Positions 5,940 through 12,524 of a stretch of DNA of 15,170 nt are shown one piece after another. Made by a program: the position numbers and the translations under genes. The stretch lies in assembly GCA_964588175.1 (NCBI GenBank), contig CAZPNW010000098.1, positions 1 through 15,170 of the forward strand. Direction: 5' to 3'. Under the pieces are notes generated by a model that was not told the DNA's origin, did not search any database, and was given only the letters and a program-made list of their open reading frames with translations. This stretch comes from JBAZTA01 sp964588175. Lineage in GTDB: Bacteria > Omnitrophota > Gorgyraeia > Gygaellales > Profunditerraquicolaceae. The number at the start of each line of letters is the position of its first letter. Position 1 is the stretch's first letter.

Positions 5940-6747
5940 CGTACGTAAAGCTGTTGTCGCCGGTCAATTTTATCCTTCCAACCGGCAAGAACTGAACCTC
6001 CAAATAGGCAGTTTTATCAATAAGAAGGCTGATAAGATCAATGCCCGTGCCTGTATACTGCCCCACGCCGGATATATATATTCCGGAGAAGTCGCCGGGC
6101 TCACGGTATCAGGCCTCATCATAAAAGATACGATTATCCTTATCGGACCGAACCACACCGGCTATGGGGCCGCTTTCAGTATCATGACTGAAGGCAGCTG
6201 GCAGACTCCCCTGGGTGAAATTAAGATAAACAGTGAACTTGCCAAGAAAATACTCAACAAATCCCGTTATCTTAAAGATGACCCGCTGGCTCATACCTAT
6301 GAGCATTCCTTAGAAGTTGAATTACCGTTTTTGCAATTTTGCAAAGAAAGATTTGAAATCATCCCGATTTCTATCCTCTCTGAGAACTTAACCGACCTCA
6401 AGAATCTGGGGCAGGAGATCGGATCGCTCATCAAAGAATCAGGCCTCGCCGACTCAACGCTCATCGTCGCTAGTTCTGATATGACCCACTATGAACCGGA
6501 AAAACAAGCCCAAAAAAAAGACAGTGAAGCGCTCTCTGCCATAGAAAAACTGGATGAAAACGCCTTATTTGAGAAAATTAACCGATATAATATTTCAATG
6601 TGCGGCAGAGCTCCCGTCATAACCACCCTCGTCGCGGCTAAAATATTAGGAGCAAAACACGCTCACATAACCAGTTACCAAACCAGCGCAAAAGCAAGCG
6701 GCGATACGCACAGTGTCGTCGGTTACGCGGGAGTGATCATCTATTAG
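5926..6747 (+). CDS. amrB: MEMO1 family protein (AmmeMemoRadiSam system protein B)
   Basis: This 273-residue protein matches the Memo family over its full length. It opens with VRKAVVAGQFYPS and then shows LPHAGYIYSGEVAG (His47), IGPNHTGYG (His77), TYEHSLEVELPFLQ, VASSDMTHYEP and SMCGRAPV (Cys226). His47, His77 and Cys226 correspond to the two His and one Cys that bind metal (copper or iron reported) in human MEMO1. The fold is related to extradiol dioxygenases such as LigB. In many bacteria and archaea this gene sits with an AMMECR1 gene and a radical SAM gene; neither is in this window. The ATG overlaps the preceding gene by 14 bases, so cotranslation is likely. The biochemical role of the bacterial protein is unsettled. 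I am sure of the family, not of the function. Confidence 0.9.
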   Translation: MGKSNVRKAVVAGQFYPSNRQELNLQIGSFINKKADKINARACILPHAGYIYSGEVAGLTVSGLIIKDTIILIGPNHTGYGAAFSIMTEGSWQTPLGEIKINSELAKKILNKSRYLKDDPLAHTYEHSLEVELPFLQFCKERFEIIPISILSENLTDLKNLGQEIGSLIKESGLADSTLIVASSDMTHYEPEKQAQKKDSEALSAIEKLDENALFEKINRYNISMCGRAPVITTLVAAKILGAKHAHITSYQTSAKASGDTHSVVGYAGVIIY

Positions 6748-6799
6748 TTTTACGGCGCGCTTATAATACTGCCAGTGATTTCCAAAGACAAGGAGCCCC

Positions 6800-7150
6800 A
6801 TGGAAGAACCAAAAAAGAACATTGACGAAACATGGAAGGAAAAAGCCAAAGAAGAAAAAGAAAACGTTAAGAACCAAAAGGATTTTCTCCCCCCTGAACC
6901 GGATTTCAATTTTTTTATTTCTACGCTTTCCCTGCAAGCATCCATTTTCCTGGGGCTCATCCCCAACCCGGGGACAGACAAAAAAGAAGAGAATTTCCCG
7001 CAGGCAAAGTTCATTATCGATACCATCGCAATGCTCAAAGACAAAACAAAAGGGAACTTATCCACAGAAGAAGACAGCTTATTGGAAAATGTGCTCTATG
7101 AACTTCGCACGCACTACATATCAATCTCTGAAAATAAAAACAAACCATGA
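6800..7150 (+). CDS. DUF1844 domain protein
   Basis: A 116-residue protein with AAGGAG 4 bases before the ATG. Residues 1-30 are highly charged (Lys/Glu-rich). The rest matches the DUF1844 pattern: PDFNFFISTLSLQASIFLGL, IPNPGT, then NFPQAKFIIDTIAMLKDKTK and LSTEEDSLLENVLYELR. DUF1844 proteins are small, mostly helical and of unknown function, and occur in several diderm phyla. One hydrophobic stretch (about 37-55) is too polar at its ends for me to call a transmembrane segment. It lies between the MEMO gene and a tiny zinc-ribbon gene and shares their strand. Confidence 0.85.
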   Translation: MEEPKKNIDETWKEKAKEEKENVKNQKDFLPPEPDFNFFISTLSLQASIFLGLIPNPGTDKKEENFPQAKFIIDTIAMLKDKTKGNLSTEEDSLLENVLYELRTHYISISENKNKP

Positions 7151-7184
7151 AAACTTTTATAAAGATCTTAAAAAGCGAGGCGCT

Positions 7185-7340
7185 ATGATAGATAAAGAAC
7201 TGCTCAATATACTGGCTTGCCCGGACTGTAAAGCAGACGTTGAACTCAAAGAAGAAAGAATAGTCTGCAAGAAATGCGGAAAGAAATACCCTATTCGAGA
7301 CGGCATCCCGATCATGCTGATCGACGAAGCCCAAAATTAA
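7185..7340 (+). CDS. Trm112/YcaR-like (UPF0434) zinc-ribbon protein
   Basis: A 51-residue protein beginning MIDKELLNILACPDCKADVE. Two CxxC pairs (LACPDCKADV and IVCKKCGKKYP) form a four-cysteine zinc ribbon, and the end PIRDGIPIMLIDEA is the classic Trm112/UPF0434 tail. The start is ATG 7185-7187 with GCGAGG just upstream. The frame stays open to 6822, but that part only shadows the DUF1844 gene in another frame. Eukaryotic Trm112 activates several methyltransferases; bacterial YcaR-type proteins are usually near LPS or cell-wall genes and have no settled function. Confidence 0.85.
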   Translation: MIDKELLNILACPDCKADVELKEERIVCKKCGKKYPIRDGIPIMLIDEAQN

Positions 7341-7367
7341 TAACAGCGCACCTAACCCTTTTTAACG

Positions 7368-7805
7368 ATGAAAAAAATACTGGTTATTCACGGCCCAAAC
7401 TTGAATTTATTAGGCTCACGCGAGCCCGGGATTTACGGAAGGACAACACTGAAACAAATCAACGATGCGTTGAGAAAAATAGCTAAAACCAGGGACACAC
7501 GCCTGACCATCGTGCAATCAAACCACGAAGGAGAGATCGTTGACTTGATCGGCAAGAACAAATCCGTATATCAAGGCATCTTGATCAACCCTGCTGCCTA
7601 CACCCATACCAGTGTCGCTATAAGAGACGCGTTAGCTGCCGCAGGGATCATTACGGTAGAAGTGCATCTTTCAAATATTTATTCACGGGAGGAATTCAGG
7701 CATAAATCTTTAATCACCCCTGTTGTCAAGGGAACCATCTTAGGGTTTGGGCCGCAAAGCTATACCTTAGGATTAGAAGCCTTATTAGACCTGATCGAGA
7801 AATAA
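7368..7805 (+). CDS. aroQ: Type II 3-dehydroquinate dehydratase
   Basis: The 145-residue length is standard for the dodecameric type II enzyme, which converts 3-dehydroquinate to 3-dehydroshikimate in the shikimate pathway. Key features are HGPNLNLLGSREPGIYG (Arg18, catalytic Tyr23), QSNHEGEIVD, INPAAYTHTSVAIRDAL (Asn74, His80), VHLSNIYSREEFR (His100, Arg111) and the closing GFGPQSYTLGLEAL. All active-site residues known for the family are present. No convincing Shine-Dalgarno lies before ATG 7368; the preceding 27 bases are pyrimidine-rich. It heads the conserved order aroQ-pepP-efp-accB-accC. Confidence 0.95.
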   Translation: MKKILVIHGPNLNLLGSREPGIYGRTTLKQINDALRKIAKTRDTRLTIVQSNHEGEIVDLIGKNKSVYQGILINPAAYTHTSVAIRDALAAAGIITVEVHLSNIYSREEFRHKSLITPVVKGTILGFGPQSYTLGLEALLDLIEK

Positions 7806-7833
7806 GCCAAATAACTTTTGGCGTTGAAGGGTT

Positions 7834-7896
7834 ACTTTTGACTTTTGCCTTTTCACTTTTGGCTTTTCACTTTTGGCTTTTCACTTTTGACTTAAT
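7834..7896 (+). repeat. Heptamer tandem repeat directly before the aminopeptidase gene
   Basis: Nine consecutive 7-base units run from 7834 to 7896: ACTTTTG, ACTTTTG, CCTTTTC, ACTTTTG, GCTTTTC, ACTTTTG, GCTTTTC, ACTTTTG, ACTTAAT. Within them a 14-base unit ACTTTTG(C/G)CTTTTC is repeated three times at 7841-7882. A lone ACTTTTG at 7814-7820 is out of phase. The array fills most of the aroQ-pepP gap and ends 2 bases before the ATG, so it would form a pyrimidine-rich part of the mRNA. Confidence 0.85.
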
Positions 7897-7898
7897 TT

Positions 7899-8957
7899 AT
7901 GACCTCACGCATTAAAAAAACCTATACCCAATTAGAAAAGGCGAATTTAGACGCTTTGCTTATTTGCTCAAGCGCAAATATCTCGTATCTGACCGATTTC
8001 TCAAGCCGGGATGCGTACGCGATCATATCAAAACAAGACAATATATACTTCACCGATGCCCGCTACACAGAAGAAGTAAAACCATACCTCAAATATTTCA
8101 AATTGAAAGAGATCAAAGGGCCTGCTTTTAAGGCAATCTCAGATACATGCGCTGAACTTAAGCTCAAACGGATCGGTTTTGAAGCAGCAAAGCTCACCTT
8201 TACGCAATACCAAAAACTTCTAGAGGCATTTCCAAAGAAAACCAGGCTCATCCCCACTGATAACCTTATAGAAAGATTACGCCAGGTCAAAAGCCCTGAT
8301 GAGATCGAAAAGATCAAGAAATCCACCGCGATAACCATAGCCGCGCTTAACTTTATAGGGAAAATCGTCAAAAACGGCATGAAAGAGATAGAAGTTGCCG
8401 CAGAATTAGAGCGCTTTATTCGCTACCACGGAGCGTATGCGAGCGCTTTTGATATTATCGTTGCCTCAGGGCCGAACTCAGGGTTCCCTCATCATTTGAC
8501 TTCAGAGCGTAAAATCGGAAAGAATGAGGTTGTTTTGATCGATATAGGAGCAGACTACTTAGGCTACAAATCTGACTTGACAAGAGTTTTCTTTTCAGGT
8601 AAAATTAATACCTTCGAACAAAGAATATATTCCATCGTTCGAGAAGCTCAAAAACAAGCAATACAGAAAATAAAGCCGGGAATTATGACCCGGGATATTG
8701 ATGATGCTGCCCGTCAGCATATTCAACAGGCAGGATTTGGCGGGTTTTTTGGCCACAGTACAGGCCACGGGGTAGGTTTAGAGATCCACGAAGCGCCTTC
8801 AATATCGATTAAAGACACAAACAAACTTGCCTGCGGGATGTTATTTACCGTTGAACCGGGAATATATGTCCCGAATAAATGTGGGATTAGAATCGAAGAT
8901 ATGGTTTTAGTTACCGAGAAAGGGGTAGAGGTAATCAGTGGCACTCTCAATCAATGA
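7899..8957 (+). CDS. pepP: M24 family Xaa-Pro aminopeptidase
   Basis: This 352-residue protein has a creatinase-type N-terminal domain (about 1-130, with DALLICSSANISYLTDF) and a pita-bread M24 catalytic domain (about 135-350). The five metal ligands are visible: Asp215 in LIDIGADYLGYKSD, Asp226 in SDLTRVFF, His290 in GHGVGLEIHEAP, Glu319 in TVEPGIY and Glu333 in RIEDMV. His199 (FPHHL) and His297 fit the accessory catalytic histidines. These enzymes remove an N-terminal residue that precedes proline. No signal peptide is present. ATG 7899 has no Shine-Dalgarno because the heptamer array lies directly upstream, and the start is supported by the position of the N-terminal domain. The end overlaps efp by 20 bases, so peptide turnover at proline and EF-P synthesis are probably coupled. 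The symbol is used loosely for this family. Confidence 0.92.
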   Translation: MTSRIKKTYTQLEKANLDALLICSSANISYLTDFSSRDAYAIISKQDNIYFTDARYTEEVKPYLKYFKLKEIKGPAFKAISDTCAELKLKRIGFEAAKLTFTQYQKLLEAFPKKTRLIPTDNLIERLRQVKSPDEIEKIKKSTAITIAALNFIGKIVKNGMKEIEVAAELERFIRYHGAYASAFDIIVASGPNSGFPHHLTSERKIGKNEVVLIDIGADYLGYKSDLTRVFFSGKINTFEQRIYSIVREAQKQAIQKIKPGIMTRDIDDAARQHIQQAGFGGFFGHSTGHGVGLEIHEAPSISIKDTNKLACGMLFTVEPGIYVPNKCGIRIEDMVLVTEKGVEVISGTLNQ

Positions 8958-9501
8958 AGTAAAATCAGGTTTAACGATCTTAGTTGACGGTGAGATCTAT
9001 GTGATCCTTGAGTTTAATCACGTCAAACCAGGCAAAGGCGCGGCATTTGTCCGCGTAAAACTAAGGAATTTAAGGACTGTCAATGTCTTAGAAAAGACCT
9101 TTAGAGGCGATGAAAAGATCGAAGAAGCCTACATAGAAGAACGAAAATTACAATATCTCTACAATTCAGGAGATATGTATCATTTTATGGCGCAGGACAA
9201 TTATGAAGAAGTAGCTATCCCGAAGAAAGTTTTAGGAGATAAGATAAAATTCTTAAAAGATAACCTGGAAGTCACTTCCTATGCTTATAAAGAAGAGATC
9301 CTAAACGTTAATTTGCCTAATTTTATTGAAGTGAACATAGTCCATACCGAGCCCGGGATCAAAGGTGATACTGCCAAAAGCGGGACCAAGCCTGCCGAGA
9401 TCGAAACAGGGGCTATTATACAAGTCCCCTTATTCGTTGATATCGATGACAGGATCAAGGTAGATACCAGGAGCTCATCATACGTTGAAAGGGTCAACTA
9501 A
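8938..9501 (+). CDS. efp: Translation elongation factor P
   Basis: The 187 residues match full-length EF-P with three beta-barrel domains. The opening INEVKSGLTILVDGEIYVIL leads to HVKPGKGAAFVRVKLRNL, whose Lys33 (PGKG) is the tip residue that is modified in many bacteria. The C-terminal part carries the family pattern NFIEVNIVHTEPGIKGDTA, then GTKPAEIETGAIIQVPLFV and ending in the RSSSYVERV motif. EF-P rescues ribosomes stalled at polyproline. The start is GTG 8938-8940 inside the 3' end of the aminopeptidase gene, with AGAGG upstream. The modification system (EpmA/EpmB, EarP or YmfI type) is not in the window. The lysine tip excludes the arginine-rhamnosylated EarP type. Confidence 0.96.
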   Translation: MALSINEVKSGLTILVDGEIYVILEFNHVKPGKGAAFVRVKLRNLRTVNVLEKTFRGDEKIEEAYIEERKLQYLYNSGDMYHFMAQDNYEEVAIPKKVLGDKIKFLKDNLEVTSYAYKEEILNVNLPNFIEVNIVHTEPGIKGDTAKSGTKPAEIETGAIIQVPLFVDIDDRIKVDTRSSSYVERVN

Positions 9502-9580
9502 GCGTCTAAACTTATCCTGTTAGGTACAAAGAGAAGGCAAGAACCCAAAATTCCTAAGCTAAACGCGCCGCTAACAGGTA
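9502..9580 (+). promoter_or_regulatory. Possible structured leader before accB (interleaved inverted repeats)
   Basis: CCTGTTAG (9516-9523) and CTAACAGG (9571-9578) are perfect 8-base complements. A second pair interleaves with them: GCGT and CTTA (9502-9505, 9511-9514) match TAAG and ACGC (9555-9558, 9563-9566). The order lets the two helices form an H-type pseudoknot or exclude each other. The last arm ends 5 bases before the accB Shine-Dalgarno (GGAGG, 9584-9588). I recognise no known riboswitch class, and function is inferred only from position. Confidence 0.35.
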
Positions 9581-9595
9581 AAAGGAGGCTCACGC

Positions 9596-10051
9596 GTGAA
9601 TATTAAAGAGATCAAAGAAATGATAAACCTGATGAACGAAAACAGCCTCGTTGAATTAGAGGTTGAAAAAGACGGCATGCGCATCAGGCTGAAGAAAACG
9701 ATAGCAGGAGAAACTGGGGTCTACAGCGGGCCGATGGTCATTGAACGGGAAAAGATCCCGCAATCCCGGCAGCAGGAAATCCCACAGGTGATAGAAAAAC
9801 CCGCGGTGAAAACAGTAGAAATTAAAGCGCCGATGGTAGGGACTTTTTACCGCGCACCCTCACCGGAAGCTCCTCCTTATGTCGAAGTCGGGCAGACGAT
9901 CGAACCGGGACAAGTTTTCTGCATCATTGAAGCAATGAAACTGATGAACGAGATCAAATCAGAAGTCAGAGGCAAGATCGTAGAAATCCTTGTTGATAAC
10001 GCTGAGCCCGTTGAATTCGGCCAGTCAATGTTGATCATAGAACCGCTTTAA
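9596..10051 (+). CDS. accB: Biotin carboxyl carrier protein of acetyl-CoA carboxylase
   Basis: A 151-residue BCCP. The N-terminal part (NIKEIKEMINLMNENSLVEL) is the standard BCCP oligomerisation region. A short linker rich in Pro and Gln follows (about 45-75), then the biotinyl domain (76-151) with EIKAPMVGTFYRAPSPEAPPY and the biotin site EAMKLMNE, where Lys115 is the predicted biotinylated residue. It carries carboxybiotin between AccC and the AccA/AccD carboxyltransferase during malonyl-CoA synthesis. The GTG start at 9596 has a strong AAAGGAGG 7 bases upstream. It precedes accC by 60 bases. accA and accD are not in the window. Confidence 0.96.
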   Translation: MNIKEIKEMINLMNENSLVELEVEKDGMRIRLKKTIAGETGVYSGPMVIEREKIPQSRQQEIPQVIEKPAVKTVEIKAPMVGTFYRAPSPEAPPYVEVGQTIEPGQVFCIIEAMKLMNEIKSEVRGKIVEILVDNAEPVEFGQSMLIIEPL

Positions 10052-10062
10052 TTTAGAATATA

Positions 10063-10092
10063 AGCGTGGGGCTTTTATGAAAAGCGCCAGCT
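10063..10092 (+). other. RNA hairpin in the accB-accC spacer
   Basis: Bases 10063-10076 and 10080-10092 can form about twelve pairs around a 3-base ATG loop, with one G-G mismatch and one bulged G. The four pairs next to the loop are A-T and the rest mostly G-C. No T-run follows, so it is not a typical terminator. It may stabilise the mRNA or affect the accC start about 20 bases downstream. Confidence 0.5.
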
Positions 10093-10111
10093 CATAACCT
10101 AAGAAAATATA

Positions 10112-11479
10112 TTGTTTTCCAAAATTCTGATCGCAAATAGGGGAGAAATAGCCCTCCGCATCATCCGCGCGTGCCGGGAATTAGGGATACGCACGGTTGC
10201 TGTGTACTCTGAACCGGACAGGAGCTGCCAGCATGTCAGATTTGCTGACGAAGCCATCTGTATCGGCCAGGCAGCCAGCAGTAAAAGTTACCTCAATATA
10301 CCCGCTATTATCAGCGCGGCTGAGATCACCGATGTTGAAGCGATCCACCCCGGTTACGGATTTCTTGCGGAAAATGCCCATTTTGCCGAAATTTGCGAAT
10401 CCTGCCACATAAAATTCATAGGGCCGACCCCGGAAAATATAAAACTTATGGGTGATAAAATGGCGGCCCGGGCAAATATGCAGAAGATCGGTGTTCCGAT
10501 CATTCCCGGCAGCATGACCGCGATTAAGAACAAAGAAGACGCCATCAAAACCGCTAAGAAGATCGGCTATCCCGTTATTATTAAAGCGGCGGCAGGAGGC
10601 GGCGGGAAAGGCATGAGAATATGCCATAATGAAATAAGGTTAGTTTCAAGCATCATGACCGCCCAGTCAGAAGCAGAAGCGAATTTCGGGAATTCTAATG
10701 TCTATATTGAAAAATACATTGAAAAACCGCGTCACATAGAAATTCAGATACTCGCGGATAAATTCGGCCATATTATCCATTTGGGAGAAAGGGACTGCAG
10801 TATTCAAAGGCGCCACCAGAAGCTCCTGGAAGAGTCCCCGTCATGTATCGTTGATAATAAATTACGCAAACGCTTAGGGGAAGCCGCTATAAAAGCCGCA
10901 AAAGCAGTCAATTACGTCAGTACCGGAACCATTGAATTCCTGGTAGACGCCCACAAGAATTTTTATTTCATGGAAATGAATACCCGTATCCAGGTAGAGC
11001 ATCCGGTAACAGAAATGGTGACCGGTATCGACCTGATAAAAGAACAGATCGCGGTTTCCGCCGGAGAACGACTGCGGATAAAACAAGAAGATGTTAAAAT
11101 GAAGGGCGCGGCGATCGAATGCCGCATTAATGCCGAAGATTACGAGAATAATTTTATGCCGTCACCGGGAAAGATCGAGGTTTTAAATCTTCCCGGAGGC
11201 CCGGGGGTCCGTATCGACACCCATATCTACCCCGGGTATGTAATCCCGCCGTTCTACGATTCGCTGGTGGCAAAGATCATTGTCCATGGGAATACCCGGG
11301 AAGAGGCGATCAAGATAATGCAGCGGGCACTGCATGAATTCGAGATCTCACCTATCAAAACAACGATCCCCTTTCACATACAATTACTCGGCAACCCGTT
11401 ATTTATCAAAGGCAATATATCGACACATTTCGTGCAAGAAATGCTGAATACCGAAGAAAAGGAACCTCCGCAGGCTTAA
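10112..11479 (+). CDS. accC: Biotin carboxylase subunit of acetyl-CoA carboxylase
   Basis: The 455 residues agree with the usual 445-455. The biotin-carboxylase N-terminal domain starts FSKILIANRGEIALRIIRAC. The ATP-grasp part has IKAAAGGGGKGMRI (glycine-rich loop 162-167, Lys158 before it) and HLGERDCSIQRRHQKLLEE (Lys237). The catalytic segment FMEMNTRIQVEHPVTEM gives Glu288, Asn290 and Arg292, with the same numbering as the E. coli enzyme. It carboxylates biotin on AccB using ATP and bicarbonate. The start is probably TTG 10112-10114, since MFSKILIANRG is the expected N-terminus and no ATG fits. No clear Shine-Dalgarno is visible, and a hairpin lies just upstream. The stop is followed directly by the Asp23 gene. 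Confidence 0.96.
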   Translation: MFSKILIANRGEIALRIIRACRELGIRTVAVYSEPDRSCQHVRFADEAICIGQAASSKSYLNIPAIISAAEITDVEAIHPGYGFLAENAHFAEICESCHIKFIGPTPENIKLMGDKMAARANMQKIGVPIIPGSMTAIKNKEDAIKTAKKIGYPVIIKAAAGGGGKGMRICHNEIRLVSSIMTAQSEAEANFGNSNVYIEKYIEKPRHIEIQILADKFGHIIHLGERDCSIQRRHQKLLEESPSCIVDNKLRKRLGEAAIKAAKAVNYVSTGTIEFLVDAHKNFYFMEMNTRIQVEHPVTEMVTGIDLIKEQIAVSAGERLRIKQEDVKMKGAAIECRINAEDYENNFMPSPGKIEVLNLPGGPGVRIDTHIYPGYVIPPFYDSLVAKIIVHGNTREEAIKIMQRALHEFEISPIKTTIPFHIQLLGNPLFIKGNISTHFVQEMLNTEEKEPPQA

Positions 11480-11498
11480 GGTGAGAGGGCTCGAAAAC

Positions 11499-11852
11499 AT
11501 GATGCACAGAGAAGAATCCCAGTCTAATTTTGGAACGATCAGCATACATAATAATGTCATTGCTTCTATCGCGTCAGTTGCCGCCAAGGAAATAGAAGGG
11601 GTCAAAAGCATCGGGACGGATTTAAAGAGTAAACTCTGCGACCTGCTCGGGAAAAAGACTTCCGCGATAAAAGTCGATATTGATTCCGGAGGGTACGTAT
11701 CGGTAGAAATCCCTTTGATGATCAAATACGGCTATAATATCCCGGAAATTTCCAATAAAGTACAGGAAAATGTGCGCCTTGCGCTGGAAAAAATGACTAA
11801 TTTATCGGTCAAGAATATAAATATAACCGTTCAAGGGATCGAAAAGGATTAA
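11499..11852 (+). CDS. Asp23/Gls24 family protein (YqhY-like)
   Basis: A protein of about 117 residues of the Asp23 family: FGTISIHNNVIASIASVAAK, EIEGVKSIG, VDIDSGGYVSVEIPLMIKYG and a closing MTNLSVKNINITVQGI. I favour ATG 11499 because GGTGAGAGGG lies about 10 bases upstream; GTG 11481 (six more codons) is the alternative. Its place right after accC matches Bacillus, where yqhY follows accB-accC and has been linked genetically to acetyl-CoA carboxylase control. The partner membrane anchor follows next, as in the Gram-positive asp23-amaP pair. The protein is probably held at the membrane by that anchor (inference). The family is clear; the function is not. Confidence 0.9.
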   Translation: MMHREESQSNFGTISIHNNVIASIASVAAKEIEGVKSIGTDLKSKLCDLLGKKTSAIKVDIDSGGYVSVEIPLMIKYGYNIPEISNKVQENVRLALEKMTNLSVKNINITVQGIEKD

Positions 11853-11890
11853 CCAGTGTTTTTAAGCTGGCAAGAGGGGAGGCAATACCA

Positions 11891-12496
11891 ATGAGAATAT
11901 TTACGGTCTTAGGCATTATCTTTTACGCAAGTATCCTCATTTTAATAGGAGCTACCCTGCTTGTTTTCTCATTTAATATGCTGCTGCCTCAAGACATCAA
12001 TCAACTCTTTGTCTATCTCCAGAACAGTCTGAACTCCCGGATCATTGTAGGCCTTTCAGGGCTCTTGCTTATTTTAGTCAGCATTTCTTTTGCCCGTTTA
12101 ATACTGGGAGGCTATCAGCGGGAAAAAACCATTGCCTTTACCACTTCTTCAGGAGAAGTTACGATAGCCCTCAATGTTGTAGAAGACCTGATCAAACAGC
12201 TCTCAAACGTGATCCCGGAAATAAAAGAGTTACGGCCGGATGTTATCGCCGACAAAAAAGGCATCAAAGTAGAATTGAATGTCGTTTTAAAATCGGAAGC
12301 TAACCTCCCGGAACTAACTGCCCGCCTCCAGGATATAACCAAGGCAAAGATACAAGAAGTACTGGGGCTCGAAGAAGAAATTATCATTAAAATACATATT
12401 ACCAAGATCATTGCAAAAGAAGATAAAGATAAAAAAAGAAAAGACTCGGAAAGAAACGAATCTGCGATACCGTTTGGCGGCTACGGCAGAGTATAA
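11891..12496 (+). CDS. amaP: AmaP-like alkaline shock response membrane anchor protein
   Basis: A 201-residue protein with two predicted transmembrane segments (about 5-29 and 50-73) joined by a short loop. A cytoplasmic Asp23-like domain follows (about 80-170; SSGEVTIALNVVEDLIKQL and GIKVELNVVLKSEANLPELT), then a highly charged Lys/Asp/Glu tail. This layout is that of AmaP, which anchors Asp23 to the membrane in Staphylococcus. A strong Shine-Dalgarno (GAGGGGAGG) precedes the ATG. The gene directly follows the Asp23 gene, which supports a working pair. I know the pair mainly from Gram-positive bacteria, so finding it with LPS heptose genes is noteworthy. The symbol is given by similarity of layout. 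Confidence 0.8.
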   Translation: MRIFTVLGIIFYASILILIGATLLVFSFNMLLPQDINQLFVYLQNSLNSRIIVGLSGLLLILVSISFARLILGGYQREKTIAFTTSSGEVTIALNVVEDLIKQLSNVIPEIKELRPDVIADKKGIKVELNVVLKSEANLPELTARLQDITKAKIQEVLGLEEEIIIKIHITKIIAKEDKDKKRKDSERNESAIPFGGYGRV

Positions 12497-12524
12497 CCAA
12501 CATACGTAAGGAGGAAATACTACC

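Noticed and set aside
6762..6767. TATAAT before the DUF1844 gene as a promoter
   Set aside because: No acceptable -35 hexamer at 16-18 bases upstream.
6822..7184. Long frame upstream of the zinc-ribbon gene
   Set aside because: It only shadows the DUF1844 gene in another frame; the zinc ribbon begins properly at ATG 7185.
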